Source of the DNA: Darksidea phi
Taxonomy: Eukaryota > Ascomycota > Dothideomycetes > Pleosporales > Lentitheciaceae
Assembly: GCA_030770425.1 (NCBI GenBank)
Contig: JASJFT010000074.1
Location: 124,001-188,000, forward strand
Reading direction: 5' to 3'
DNA: 64,000 nucleotides
Shown: one piece after another, positions 1 through 11,503 of the stretch
Position numbering within the stretch: position 1 is the first letter of the stretch
Layout of the letters: every line of letters begins with the position of its first letter
Made by a program: the position numbers and the translations under genes
The notes under the pieces: generated by a model
The model's database searches: none
Told to the model about the DNA's origin: nothing
What the model saw: only the letters and a program-made list of their open reading frames with translations

Positions 1-165
1 AACAAATTCAGACGTCACATTCGCCTTGACCTGCCCAGCCCAACGCTTCCCCGCATCCAATCCTGGAAGAATGCTTGCTCAATTCCGGCCTACTTCCCAA
101 TGCAGACGGTGGGAAGTCATGCCGCGCATATTTACCCCGACCACGGAATAATCGATAAACGTCAC

Positions 166-171
166 TATATA
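166..171 (+). promoter_or_regulatory. TATA-like box of the GH5 gene
   Basis: A TATATA hexamer lies 62-67 bp upstream of the GH5 start codon, a usual distance for a fungal core promoter. The only evidence is the motif and its spacing. Confidence 0.45.
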
Positions 172-232
172 GAGCTATAACGGCCGGTAGCTTGGTCTTA
201 TTTTCAATTGCTCCTCTCACGCGGTCGGCACC

Positions 233-1790
233 ATGAGGGCATCAATTGCATCTCCAACGTCTATTGTTGCGTTATTGCTATTGGGCGCAGATGCTCGATC
301 AATAGCTAGACAAAATCATGCAGTCGATCCAAGCGACTTCATCCGCGTGGATGGATTGCGATTGAAAGATTCAAAGGGCGTTTTTTACCTCACTGTAGGA
401 TACTCTACCAGCAGTTCCATACCACACATACTACCTTCCTTAGACATTAGCTGACATGATTACAGGGCTTGAACTACTGGGCATGTATGAATCTCGCCGC
501 GGACGCCTCCCAAGGTGGCAACTACAGCCGCCTAACCACGGAGCTTGACCAGATGGCTGCCAAAGGCGTCAACCACCTGCGCATCATGGCATCGTCCGAG
601 GGAGCTCCAACACCCCAACCCTTCCGCATGGCACCAGCCCTCATGGACGCCCCCGGCCAATACAACGAGAAAGTGTTTCACGGGCTAGACGTCTGCCTGG
701 ACGAGATGTCGAAGCGTGGCATGCGCGCCACCATGACGCTGAACAATGAATGGCAGTGGTCTGGTGGATTCGCGCAGTACATCAATTGGGCGACTAATGA
801 GACGATTCCGTACCCCAGTTCGTGGAATATGACAAAGGCGCCGCAACGCGAGGAGCCGGGCACCGGGTGGGGCGACTACACGACGACATCGGACGGCGCA
901 AAGTCGTACACCGAGTTTGAGGATTTCGCCAACCGGATGTACGTCAACGAGAAGGCGGAAGCTTGGTACAAAGACCATATCAAGACGGTCATGCAGAGAA
1001 CGAACACGGTGAATGGCAGAAAGTACAACGAAGATGCGACCATTATGACATGGCAGCTCGCCAACGAACCGCAAATTGCGGGCTCAGGCGACGATTCCGA
1101 CACGCTGTATCCCTGGATCAAACGTATATCGACATACATTCGCTCGCTATCGTCCAAGCAGCTCATCAGCGTCGGCCTGGAAAGTAAACAGGGCGAGGGC
1201 GTGTTCAAGCGCGTACACAACGTTTCGACCGTCGACTATGCGACGTCGCACTGCTGGGTGCAGAACTGGGGCTGGTACGACATGTATGACCCGACCGAGG
1301 TGAGTCTGAGTGTTGCAAAGACGTTTGCCAAGACGTTTGTATCGGATACGAGTCGGTGGGCGAAGGAGCTCGGGAAGCCCGTCTTCTTGGAGGAGTTTGG
1401 CATGGCGAGGGATAACTGGGAGAACAAGGCGAAGGGGTATCCGTATCTCAGCAGCGCAAAGACGACGCATAAGGATGACTACTTTACGGTATAGTTCCCC
1501 ACTTCTTTCGACGAGAAGAATGCATGCTGATGTTGACATAGACAATCATCGGCGCAGTCGTAGACGACTTCAAGAAGGGTGGGGCGTACGTTGGAACTTG
1601 CCCTTGGGCGTATGGAGGTATATGGAGGCCAGAGACACAGCGCATGAACGAGTTTGGCATGGTCTGGGCGGGCGACCCACCGCATGAGTCTCCTGGCTGG
1701 TATGACTTGTATGATACGGACGAGGCGATGAATATTGTCGCGAAGCAGCAGAAGGATATCGCAATGTGGATCGAAAAAAACAAGGGCTAG
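233..1790 (+). CDS. secreted GH5 endo-beta-1,4-mannanase-like enzyme
   Basis: Three exons, 233-394, 466-1488 and 1542-1790, give a 477-aa protein; introns 395-465 and 1489-1541 have GT/AG ends and phase 0. The first ~21 residues are a hydrophobic signal peptide ending at an Ala-x-Ala type site, so the enzyme is probably secreted. The rest is a TIM-barrel glycoside hydrolase of family 5, most like subfamily 7 (mannan endo-1,4-beta-mannosidase). The acid/base Glu is seen in WQLANEPQ (about residue 255) and the nucleophile Glu in LEEFG (about residue 364). Trp-rich stretches (WVQNWGWYDMYD) fit an aromatic substrate cleft. The length matches fungal GH5_7 enzymes without a carbohydrate-binding module. 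Substrate specificity is inferred from family resemblance; another GH5 activity is possible. Confidence 0.93.
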
Positions 1791-1928
1791 GATCGATAAA
1801 TGGGAATGGAAGACGCGGTGTTCTAATCGCAACAAGTCAGCTCCATCCGCTTTCGTGTCCAAGAAATGCTACTATTACAACCACCACTGACCCATGGTGA
1901 AGATGGCTAAAGCAACTAGCTCGTCCGA

Positions 1929-3242
1929 CTATGCTTTTCTCTGAGGCATGCCTTTTCTCTTCGTCTTCTTCTGGACCTTTCGGTCGAAAACGAGAACCTC
2001 TGGAGACTCGTTCCAACTCACACGCTTCCTCTTTCCTCTTTCCATAAGCTCTCCGCCATGGCTATCCCCTTCTTGACCATCAGTCTCCTCTTGACTCTCC
2101 TCATTGACAGTATTTCCCGCACTTGATCCTCGCTCGTCGCCATGACCATCATCACCTTCCGTATCAGGCAACATTCTCGCAGCACCCAGCTTTATCTTCG
2201 CTCTCTCCTCTTGTCCCTTCTCGGCATTTCCCTCCACCTGCCTAGCTCCTACCCACCCTGCAATCCACAGCGCCAAATCAGTTAACCCATATCCGTCATC
2301 TTCGCCTTCCATTTCGTCGCCTTGGCACTGAACCAGAGGCATTTTTCCGCCCAGAAGATGTTCGAAGAAAGCCTTCCACTCTCGCTCCTGCTGGTGCTGC
2401 TCGGCTGAGACAGTGCGATGGGATGCGGTGTGTCGTGTCGTACGCTTCGTTGAGAATATTGTGGCTTTCCAGAAGTCGGGGAGATTGTCTAGCAACATGC
2501 TTTTGAGGTTGGGGGACAGAGCCAGAAGGAGGGCCGAGGGATGGGCCAGCATGTGTGAGACGGTCAGACGGTCGATTGGGCCTTGTGAACCTAAGGCAGA
2601 GAAAAAGGATGTAGGGAGCGCAATAGGCAGCGTTGGGATTATGAAGTAATGCCGCTGTTGGCGTTGCTTGGTCGATATTTGCGAGGCGTCTGTGAGCATT
2701 GACTCGAGACTCAAATAGACAACGCCTGAACGCAGAAGCTGATCCGGAGGCGGAGTCAGAGTCGGAGGTACAAGGGGGCCAGACGTAGTTCTGCTTGTTG
2801 CTATAGCCTGCGCAGCACTGTTCTTGCCAGTCGCGCAGTGCGACTCCATCTCTAGCTGTGAAGACTCGTAAAACGCCGTGTCACTCCCACACTCCCTCAC
2901 AAACCTACTCAACTCCCCAGCCCACTCAAATTCCCCGTCCAAGAGCTCCAAAAATTGCAAAACTTTTGCTCGTGTCTTATATGCAAAGCATATATGCATC
3001 AACCGAATTTTCTGCGGCTCCTCGAAGTGCCTTGTCGCATTCTCCCAGAGATTGCGATAATAAAGTGACAGGTCCGTTCGTTGTCGGGTTACCCGAGTCG
3101 TCGTGGAGTTGCCTTGCCCGTGGCGCGCGCGGAGTAGGGCTTCATATTGGCGTTTGCCCTCGTTGTAGATCAACTCCGGTTCTATGGTGGCGAGGCCCTC
3201 GCCCATTTGGATCAGGCACTCTGGCTCTGTCGCGTCGGACAT
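1929..3242 (-). CDS. uncharacterised nuclear-looking protein with RVxF-type motif
   Basis: A single uninterrupted 437-aa ORF starts at an ATG (MSDATEPEC). I do not recognise a catalytic domain. The N-terminal ~110 residues are rich in predicted helix (YYRNLWENATRHFEEPQKIR), the middle is hydrophobic (HYFIIPTLPIALPTSFF), and residues ~345-400 are acidic and disordered. The last 35 residues are highly basic, with KRKR and KKTKRK clusters that look like nuclear localisation signals. Within them RVSW (residues 407-410) followed by an acidic residue matches a protein phosphatase 1 docking motif of the RVxF/W type. It converges with the GH5 gene over a 138-bp spacer. Function is unknown; a chromatin or cell-cycle role would be speculation. 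Confidence 0.75.
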   Translation of the reverse strand: MSDATEPECLIQMGEGLATIEPELIYNEGKRQYEALLRARHGQGNSTTTRVTRQRTDLSLYYRNLWENATRHFEEPQKIRLMHICFAYKTRAKVLQFLELLDGEFEWAGELSRFVRECGSDTAFYESSQLEMESHCATGKNSAAQAIATSRTTSGPLVPPTLTPPPDQLLRSGVVYLSLESMLTDASQISTKQRQQRHYFIIPTLPIALPTSFFSALGSQGPIDRLTVSHMLAHPSALLLALSPNLKSMLLDNLPDFWKATIFSTKRTTRHTASHRTVSAEQHQQEREWKAFFEHLLGGKMPLVQCQGDEMEGEDDGYGLTDLALWIAGWVGARQVEGNAEKGQEERAKIKLGAARMLPDTEGDDGHGDERGSSAGNTVNEESQEETDGQEGDSHGGELMERGKRKRVSWNESPEVLVFDRKVQKKTKRKGMPQRKA

Positions 3243-4068
3243 GTTGGAAGACTTGGTATTTTCGACCCGACGCAGTGTAAAAGCGATCGGTGAGGTGCCC
3301 GCAATTTTGCCTTGTCCTAGGACGAGCGTGTTGGGGAGAGGTTAGCGGGGCAAGTGTTGGTATGCAGGGGAAAGGTAACACTTTGGGAGGCTAGCGGACT
3401 AAACCTGTAGGAATGAGTGTGTTGACGTGGAGTGCTGCTCTAAGCAGAGAAGAAATAACAACGTTGACATTTGGTTGCTGCGCGACGGGGTCGGGAGTGA
3501 AAGTAGGATAATCATCCGAAAAAATGATAAGTAATGTTGACACAGTGAAAAAAGGGTTTCTTCAAACGTTGCCCCGGGAATAGATTTCTGATTTATTGTT
3601 CAACGTACAACGCATCAAGCCAACCCTCCATAGGTTGTTGACAACCTCTGACCTGATGCCCACACAAAGCACATCGGGACCGCCCATGGTTCTTCTGCAC
3701 CACAGAAAGTTAACATGAAATATTTCATGGTCCCTCCATCTTCTCCCATGGATTATCGTTCAAGTTACGAGGCAACGATGCGTTTGACGACACATTGCTT
3801 CTTTAAGTTTTACCCCAAGAAATCGCAATGCGAATGCTTCATAAAGGTATAGCATACGCTGGGGTGGAAACGCTACCTTCCTCGCCATACAAATGGTATA
3901 GTTCGGCCTTGTATTGCGGGAGTAGAACAGAGCAATTGCGTTAACAATGAACTCGGCATCGACCGGCGTGTACACGGTTTCAGGGGTAGCATGTTCTCCG
4001 AAAGTGAGGTCGCCGGTTGTCGATAGGCCATTTTTGCTAGTTTCCTAGTCAAATTGTTCACATACCGT
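3243..4068. other. intergenic, no gene seen
   Basis: This 0.8-kb spacer lies between the start of the 437-aa gene and the stop of the Zn2Cys6 regulator, both on the minus strand. It should hold the promoter of the former and the 3' UTR of the latter. Only short unsupported ORFs are present. Confidence 0.6.
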
Positions 4069-6378
4069 TCAGGGCGTCTTCCGCGCCCCCCACACAATGG
4101 ACTCCATAAGCGCATACGGCGAGGAATCCAAATCTAATCCGAGAAGCGGAGATTGCGTCAGCGAGGAGCCATCTGCATTGAGAGCTCCACTGATCTCATC
4201 TGGGTTGAAGCTGGCAAGCGATGGGGAGGATTGCGAGCCCGATTCGCTCGTCTTCCGTTGCATGGGTGGGAGGCTGAGGAGTCGTTGTAGGCCCGAAACG
4301 GAGCGCGTGATTGGTGCAGATAGTTCGGCGGGATCTACGTTTGCCGTCACATCGCTGAGTACTTCCACGAGGTTAGTGAGTAGGGAGCGTGCACGTTCGT
4401 TGCGAGTATGCTCTCCAAGGATGCCAAGTAGTAGGGCAGAGCTGAGAGACCGATGAACCGAGGCCCAGGAGCGAGTCGCGAAGGGTGTCATATTCTGTAA
4501 GCCCAGGAAAGCTTCTACAGTATTGGTCAAACTATCGATGCAGGTCTTTCTCAGGGTCTTGGAAAGATCCAGGCTTGCAGTACTAGGGCTAATGGCTGGC
4601 CGACAAAGCTCGGACGTAATGTACGAGATGTGGAGGTAAAGTGCCCAGTGTTCGAGCTGGTCTCGCATCGACCGACATCGCCTCGAGTCCTTGAGATAGT
4701 CGGCTGCGTCAACCATGATTTCCTGAAGCTCATTCCGGTGCTCGGTAATCCGCATGAGAGCATCTTGGGAGTTTTGTGGTCGCTGGCGTTCACGGACAAT
4801 ATCAAGACCGACTTTGCAGAGCCTGTACATGCTCTCAACGTACGTTCTTGTACCTGGTGCGGTGTGCTGACTCAGAGGAACGGTGTGATCGATAGTAGTA
4901 GTGGAGGATGCCCTGTCGTACGATATTGAAAGAAGGGAGTCTTGCCACAGCAATGCCCACCAAACTTTGCTTCGGACAATCTTGATCGACGATGGTGTGG
5001 ATGGCGGACACAATCGGTGCAGCCCAAGAGTTTGCGACAGACGAACGGTAAGACCCATGAGCGTCCAAGCAACCCCCGCATTCATATTATTGGAAATGAC
5101 ATTGCCGAGAATGAGGAGCGTTTGAATGTTCTCCAACGTTGCGTGGGATAGAAAGTTGGTAAAACGCAGACATTCGAAGCTGCAGCAGATGTAGACCTGA
5201 GAGGTCAGCTCTCGCTCCTTCCTGGGAAGAGTGGAGCATTGGCAGCCAGATGCTAGGATTGCGAACACAAGACCGATCCAACGGAAGTCTTTGCCGTATA
5301 TTTGCTCGTCGGTAATTCCGCTGGTTCCGTGTGAGCCCGCACGGTTGATCAGGAAGAGTAAAAGGTCGGATTCAACATTCTCAATATCTGCGACTGCAGG
5401 GTAGACAACATGCGCCGTCTCGCGGTAAGACCGGAAGAAATTCAGACACTCAGCGTCGCTGGGTAACGCATTTGCCAGCTCGCTTGCACGTTGGATAGAA
5501 CCGTGTGGCAGACCCCAGAGATCGACAAACGGATATGTGGCCGTCTCGTTGTCCAGTCCAAAGATGGGAAGCATACTCTTCTTGCCCATGACGTCTTGTA
5601 TGCCTGGCCACTGATTATCTCCCCTGCCTAGCGCCATGACGAGCGCGGGCACTGAGCTCGGTCCGATGTGAATCGTCTGTCCGGTGATGTCGTTCTGCGT
5701 GTGGACTCCCTGCGTCCTCACATGGCTAGTCTCGCTGTCCATGGGTGCGACGGCTGCCAGCGGCGTGTTTCCTGCGGTGGCAGGGGAACATCCGTTCGTC
5801 GGCGCATTGGGCGGCACTTCAGAGACGCTGCTGATCGAGTTCTTCAGGTCGGCCAGAGACTTCTCCGCCGTCTGCAGCTTTGCACATATTCGCTCCCAGT
5901 CCTCGCGCGGAAGTGTGACGGTTCCACCGTGGATGTGTACCATGCCGTTGGAGAAGTCGTTTCCCACGCCCATACTGATGCGTTTTGCGGGCGGATGCGC
6001 TTCGCTGGGAGGATGATAGGTGCATAGCTCTGGATGCTCGCGAACGACGCATGTCTTGCATGGAACCGATTGGTCGCATTTGACCTTGCGCTGGCGACAC
6101 GGGTAGCAGGCCTATGCTCAAGAGTCAGCCATGTGTTTGCAGTCGCCCCAAGTGACATTGGCTGCTATGTCGCAGGTTGTCGATGCGTGCTCAATACCAG
6201 TCGCACCGCCTCCCACAGCCCGCCTGAACACTCCCGCAATCAAAGAGCGCATGTGTACCTTGTACTCTCGTGCCTTTCGCTTCCGCCTCAGGATTTCGTC
6301 GATGTCGGCTCGCTGGGGCATATCCTGGCCGTAGCCCGTCGCGGCGTGCAACTGCTGGCTCAGGTCGCCTTCGTCCAT
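4069..6378 (-). CDS. Zn2Cys6 fungal-specific transcription factor
   Basis: Exon 1 ends at 6259, the intron is 6258-6112 (147 bp), and exon 2 is 6111-4069. Splicing joins a basic stretch (LRRKRKAREYK) to the binuclear zinc cluster ACYPCRQRKVKCD...PCKTC...C, which begins exon 2; all six cysteines are present. The fungal_trans regulatory domain follows, roughly residues 190-480, with LILGNVISNNMNAGVAWTL and LTVRLSQTLGLHR-type helices. With the ATG at 6378 (good Kozak context, MDEGDL) the protein is 720 aa. An in-frame ATG at 6543 would add 55 low-complexity residues and cannot be excluded. The MFS transporter gene lies just upstream on the same strand, a common arrangement for a pathway-specific regulator and its target, but this is inference. 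Confidence 0.9.
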
Positions 6379-6874
6379 GGCGGCGGCGCAGGTGTGATTC
6401 AGCGGAGACGGAGGTCGAGAAAGTTGGCAATGGCCGTGGTTAGGACACGAGCGCGATGAGGGTCGGTGGGGCGAAGGCCGAATTCGATGGACGCTAGCCC
6501 GGCGGACTCGATTGGTAGAATCCGGGATGGCTGGCTCCGGCATGACTAAGGGGCGCTAGTGTTCCTTCTTCCTACCATGGTTCCCTCACTTCGACACTGC
6601 TCTGCCTCCGCATGTTGAAACGCTTGGGCGCTTGTATCGAAACTTCTTGGGGAATGAACGCGTCTGGAGGGGACTATCGCATCATACGTGGACTGAGAAG
6701 ATATGTGGTTGATAATTGGACTACCACTAATTAAACTGACTCCGATACTGATACAGCACGAACGCCTTTGCTCCGTTGAACCCTCCAACTCCGGTACATA
6801 TGCATAATGACCACTCGGCCGCGAACCTCTTTTTCCGCAGTCGTGGAATGCACGGCCCGCCTATTGCGGGCCCC

Positions 6875-8607
6875 TTATGATTTTGGAGCAGCCAATTTCC
6901 CTTCGTTCTCTTCATCCGCGCTGTATGCGAAGTGCGAGTGCTTGCGAATAGCAGCACCCTTGTAATAGAACACGAACGGAATCGCACAGCAGGCCAGTCC
7001 AATGAAAGCCAGCAGAGTGCTCGCCCACTGGTACCCGAGACGATCGTACATCTGATTTGTGAATAGCACGACCGCGGCTCCCCAAAACGACCGGAGGAAC
7101 GTCTTGGCGGCTAGAGCAGATGCAGCTTGGTGCTGGTACGAGTCGACGAGATAGTTGTTCGCCGAGTTGTAGAGAAAGATGAAGCCAAAGCCGACGGGGA
7201 AGCCGCCCAGAGCCGGCCCGGCCCAGTGCAGCGCTGGATACGATGTCCACGCGAAAATGAAGAGGCCGATTGGAATACACCAGCACGAGATCATCATTGG
7301 AATCAAACGAGCTTCCGCAGGTGGCTTGCCATTGTGCTTCTCGACTTGTTTGAGGTAGTGCTTGTTGACTAAGGGTGCACAACAGGCACTCAAAAGTACG
7401 CCAACCATGAGGGGGATAAACATCAAACCCGTCGTGCCGGCACTGTATCCCTTGCCCTTCTGGTACACGATTGGGTATCTGCATTGGTTAGCCGCGGTCC
7501 CTAGACTATAACGCGAGGGTCTGCTACTTACGCGACGAAGAACATGTACAGCAGACCATACAAAACTGACATGTATGCCGAAATGAAGAAGACAATGAGT
7601 TCTTGGAATAAAAGCTGAAATGGTCGCAGGAGGAAGAGGCGGAGTCGTTGGCTTAGGGGTCGCATGTCAAGATCCTCTTCAGTGACGTACTTGTCGTCTC
7701 CGGTTTCCTTCCTCATCTTTTTGGCCCTTTGGGTGAGTAATTTCGGAGTGTAGGTTTCCGGGACGGTCAGGGAAATCAATGCCCATGCGACACCAGACAG
7801 AATGAGCTGGATCCAGTACAGCCATCTCCAACCGGTTGCGTCGGACAAGAAACCACCCACCAGAGGCCCAACGGCAGGCCCGATGAATGGAGCGGCAGAG
7901 AATGCTGCCATCGGTACACCTCTTTCTTCATTCCTCCATAAATCGGCCAAAGTACCTCCAACGAGCGTCATCGGCGCCGAGAACGCAATACCAGCGATGG
8001 CTCGCGTGACCAAAAGAGTGGCAATGTTCTTCGCAACTGCCCCCGGAATGGTAAAGATGACGGCGAGGAAAAGGGTACTCGCATAGATGGGTCGCCGTCC
8101 CATGATCTCGCTCAATGGCGCAAACAACATGGGTCCGACACCGAATCCCACAACAAAGAGCGTAATGGTGAGGAGCGCAACCTCTTCACTGACATGGAAT
8201 TCTTCCGCCACGCCCTCGATATCCGCCGTAATCACGGCACTGTTGAAGGCCACAACGAAGCACGTCAGGGCGACGCACATGGTGCACCACCATTTGTACG
8301 CCTTAGACCAGTTCTTTGGATTCTCTGGATCGTTGACTTTCCACGTCACCAGTTCCCATCGTTCAATGTGTCCGGTCACATTCGAGCGTACTTCGCGTAG
8401 TATTTGGCCCTCGATCGTTTCTTCGGTGTATTCTTCTAGGGCAGCTTCGTTGCTAAGGGTACGTGTGGGGAGATTGACGACATCGGCGCCATCGAAGGTT
8501 GGCGCGGAACGGCCGGTTATGGAGCGGTAGATCGGTCTGGGTTGTGCGTCGACGTGGGTGGCGTCTGAACTTGAGTCGTCGGTGTGGGGGTTTGTATGAG
8601 AGGCCAT
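6875..8607 (-). CDS. MFS multidrug/H+ antiporter-type transporter
   Basis: Two exons, 8607-7532 and 7478-6875, are separated by a 53-bp intron (GTAAGT donor) that splits an Ala codon; the product is 559 aa. The true ATG is at 8607 (MASHTNPHT); the reading frame stays open upstream without an ATG. A ~90-residue cytosolic N-terminus ends in the NPKNWSK motif seen just before TM1 in fungal DHA1 transporters. Twelve hydrophobic segments follow. The TM2-3 loop has [13 protein letters not shown], the family's motif A variant, and TM5 has the antiporter-like [12 protein letters not shown]. The central loop between TM6 and TM7 is charged ([11 protein letters not shown]). Members export drugs, polyamines or secondary metabolites at the plasma membrane; the substrate cannot be read from sequence. 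It may be controlled by the adjacent Zn2Cys6 regulator. Confidence 0.93.
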
Positions 8608-9739
8608 AGTCGGGAAGTGGTTCAAAAGTGTGGCCCTCTGGCCGGCGGAGAGATGGCAAATATAGGAATAATTGGAGGTTTTGATGAGGAGATTATACGT
8701 ATGTAATGATTATATACCTCGATAGTGGTCAATTACAGTACAAGGGGTAATCTTTTGATACCCTTTTGCACACTTGCGACAACCAGCGAAGCCATCTTGC
8801 CCGGCACTCGCTACATATATACATTCCACCCAGCTCGTCCGAGTCCCCCGATCCCCTTAAAACTCCTCATTTGTCCCACTTAAAAAAACCTTTCTTCAGC
8901 CAAACCACACGGATATCTCTCGGAGAACTGCACTGTCCACAGTCAGATGAAAACAATCGGATACCTCTTTCGCGCTAGTACAAATACAGCATAGTACCGC
9001 TTCTCCATCGGTGCTAGCGCGGTGCGTAGCAAGGAGATAACTCGGGACGGGCACACGCGTAAGAATGATGCAAATAATTAGGTTGGGTTGGATTTGCGGT
9101 TCTGTTCATGTTGAGCTGCGCAGTACACGGTTAGGAATTAATTAGGAACAGTGTTTATGTGGAGGGCTTGGCGTGCGATTGGTTGAGAAGGTACTGGTTA
9201 CCGAGAGAATTGGCCATCTAGGCTGCGTTTAGGGCTTCAATTGTAGGCGTGCGCAGGACGGCTGTGGGAGGGATGTTGTTGTGGCGCATTGCAAATTCTG
9301 AATGACGTCGGACGCCAATTGGGGGTTAGATCGTCTTCCTTTTGAGGTACAGGTATAATTATAGGCGATAGGGTTAACACATCGGACCCGAAGTAATGCC
9401 CAAAGAGGCACAGACCATAGGAGACACTTCAATGGACAGAAGTCGTTCCAAATGGCGATTCGTTAAACTGTTTGTACATGTAGGTATTGATGGGAGCTAA
9501 CCAGACTTCCGCCTTTCTACCTGTAAGCGGTCAAACATGTACGGAAGCACCCAGATTGGCGGTACAAAGTCAGTAAAGCGGGTCAATTGGGGCGTCAGTA
9601 CAAATACAACAGCACCTCTAGTATAAGCCAATGGGTACTGACAACCACACGGATAGGCTTTGCAGACTCCGTACCTCCGCCTTTAGAAAACGAAGCCAAT
9701 AAAGGCCAAGACAAGATGGTTTAGACTACTCAAGACATG
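8608..9739. other. intergenic, no gene seen
   Basis: This 1.1-kb spacer lies upstream of the MFS gene and downstream of the HET-domain gene. It contains AT-rich runs and short ORFs only. I see no recognisable element. Confidence 0.6.
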
Positions 9740-11503
9740 TCAAACAAAAATCATCTCTCGCTTAGAAAACCGTTCGTCTTCGCACGCCTGACCGTCCATC
9801 ATTCCATGCACGTAACATTCGCCGACAAACTCGAAATGATTGGGGTTGCAACTCCTCAACACATACAAGACTTGTCCACCAAACAGAACGCAGACTTCAT
9901 CACCAATCTGAGCGGCTGCCGGTCCCAATCCCATGAAACCGCGGCTTGTCCTGAACAGTCGTCTCCCAAATGTCGTCCTCTTAATATCAACAAGCATCCT
10001 ACTCTGTTTTTGACGCCCCGCAGCAGTCATGTCCGCTTTTTCCCGTTCAACAAGTTCCCAGTCTATTGCAAACCCGCGTGATAATTCGGCATCATTTTTC
10101 ATGTTTTCTCGCCCTATATCGGCGACTAATGTGTGATTGTATGCTTCCGCAATCGTGTCTCCATCGAAATACAGTTCGTTTAGGTTCGAAGGCGCCCATG
10201 ATCGCTCGGTATCAAGTCCTCTAGTGGCTAAATTCCACTCGCAAATGCTTGATACTTGGGTAATTTGGTCTAACACTGACCCTTGGACGTGCAAATTAAG
10301 GCACTCAATGTAACAATTCCCAGTAAAAGCTCCACTTGCGTTGTAGGCCTTTAATCGTTCACCATATATGTCGGAGTCCAGAAATTTCTCAAGAGGATGC
10401 ATAAATACTCGGAATTTCCAATCCGGTACCCAGGAAGGTAGCAAGCAATCGTGTTTATGTTCAAACCTAGTGCCTGGCGCGGACCTTAGTACGCAGCCGA
10501 GGAACTCAAAAGGATCGCTGTTCGAACTCGAAATACAGAATCTGACTACGTCGGTGTAGACTTCAGAGCATGTCTTTGTGTAATCGGGAATGATGTCGTC
10601 CTCGTTCACATCCATGGACATGCCCAACGAAGCAAAAACCTTATCCCGGGGATCTTCGCATTCATATGCACGCATCAGACCTAGAAGTCTCAGTAGTTGG
10701 ATGTTGGCACCGGATTCCCTGTCTTCCCGGAATGAGTCCAGACGGAGGGCCATACCGTCATCAAAGTCGGCGCTCATGCCGGAGCTTTGGTAGTGGGTAA
10801 CGTGGTGTGATATCTGGAGAGCCGCCCGCAAACACCCCCAGTCAATACTGCGACTGCCACAAAACAGAATCGTACGCGAGGGATGCGCGATCGCTCCTTC
10901 CTGCACTATCCATACTCTTGTCCACCATGGCCGGCGACCTATCTTGCGGAATGCCTCAAGGGCTCTTCGCTCCCTTGAACCGCTAGGTCCGAAGAAATAT
11001 GGGTCATCAGAGGAGATAGTTGTAACTGCCAACTCATCAGACCCTCCACACTGTCCTTTCAACATATCGAACCTCGCCTTCCATTGTTTCATCATGCCAA
11101 AGGCAAGATCGCTTTCTTCTGCAGCTACCCCAAGCCATATCGCAACAATCTCTGCCGAACGGTATACTGTATTCATAAGTCGGACTTGGCGACCGCGCTC
11201 ATGGACATCTGCCTGGTTGATGCAGATCGAGTCTGCCCAGAACATCAAATTTCGCGTTCTCGCGAAGTCGAAGATTGCGTCAATGGCGTCTCCAAGGTTC
11301 GCCGTGACTGAAATCTTGGAACCGTTTACCGGGATCGCTCTTGAGTGCTCCTTGCATCCCCAAGTGTACGAGAGTGCCACGTACGGCGGAGCTTTCTCGA
11401 CTTCGACGGTGATCATCTGGCACGTGGGGTCCGGACCAGGTAGGAAGCGGAGCAGCCTGATAGCTCGACTGGATTTCAGAGCTTGGTAATGGAATGGTGA
11501 CAT
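9740..11503 (-). CDS. HET-domain protein (heterokaryon incompatibility family)
   Basis: A single exon. The family's usual N-terminus, MSPFHYQALK...RLLRFLPG, begins at the ATG at 11503, giving 587 aa; an in-frame ATG pair at 11677 would add 58 residues that do not look like the family. HET motifs are in order: APPYVALSYTWG (about residue 40), MFWADSICINQ, and ERGRQVRLMNTVYRSAEIVAIWLG. The C-terminus has the common GLGPAAAQIGDEVCVLFGG...VGECYVHGMMDG block of this subfamily. HET proteins trigger cell death after fusion of incompatible hyphae, often through a partner locus. Many genomes carry dozens of paralogues without a known role, so this one should be called HET-domain only. Confidence 0.92.
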   Translation of the reverse strand: MSPFHYQALKSSRAIRLLRFLPGPDPTCQMITVEVEKAPPYVALSYTWGCKEHSRAIPVNGSKISVTANLGDAIDAIFDFARTRNLMFWADSICINQADVHERGRQVRLMNTVYRSAEIVAIWLGVAAEESDLAFGMMKQWKARFDMLKGQCGGSDELAVTTISSDDPYFFGPSGSRERRALEAFRKIGRRPWWTRVWIVQEGAIAHPSRTILFCGSRSIDWGCLRAALQISHHVTHYQSSGMSADFDDGMALRLDSFREDRESGANIQLLRLLGLMRAYECEDPRDKVFASLGMSMDVNEDDIIPDYTKTCSEVYTDVVRFCISSSNSDPFEFLGCVLRSAPGTRFEHKHDCLLPSWVPDWKFRVFMHPLEKFLDSDIYGERLKAYNASGAFTGNCYIECLNLHVQGSVLDQITQVSSICEWNLATRGLDTERSWAPSNLNELYFDGDTIAEAYNHTLVADIGRENMKNDAELSRGFAIDWELVEREKADMTAAGRQKQSRMLVDIKRTTFGRRLFRTSRGFMGLGPAAAQIGDEVCVLFGGQVLYVLRSCNPNHFEFVGECYVHGMMDGQACEDERFSKREMIFV

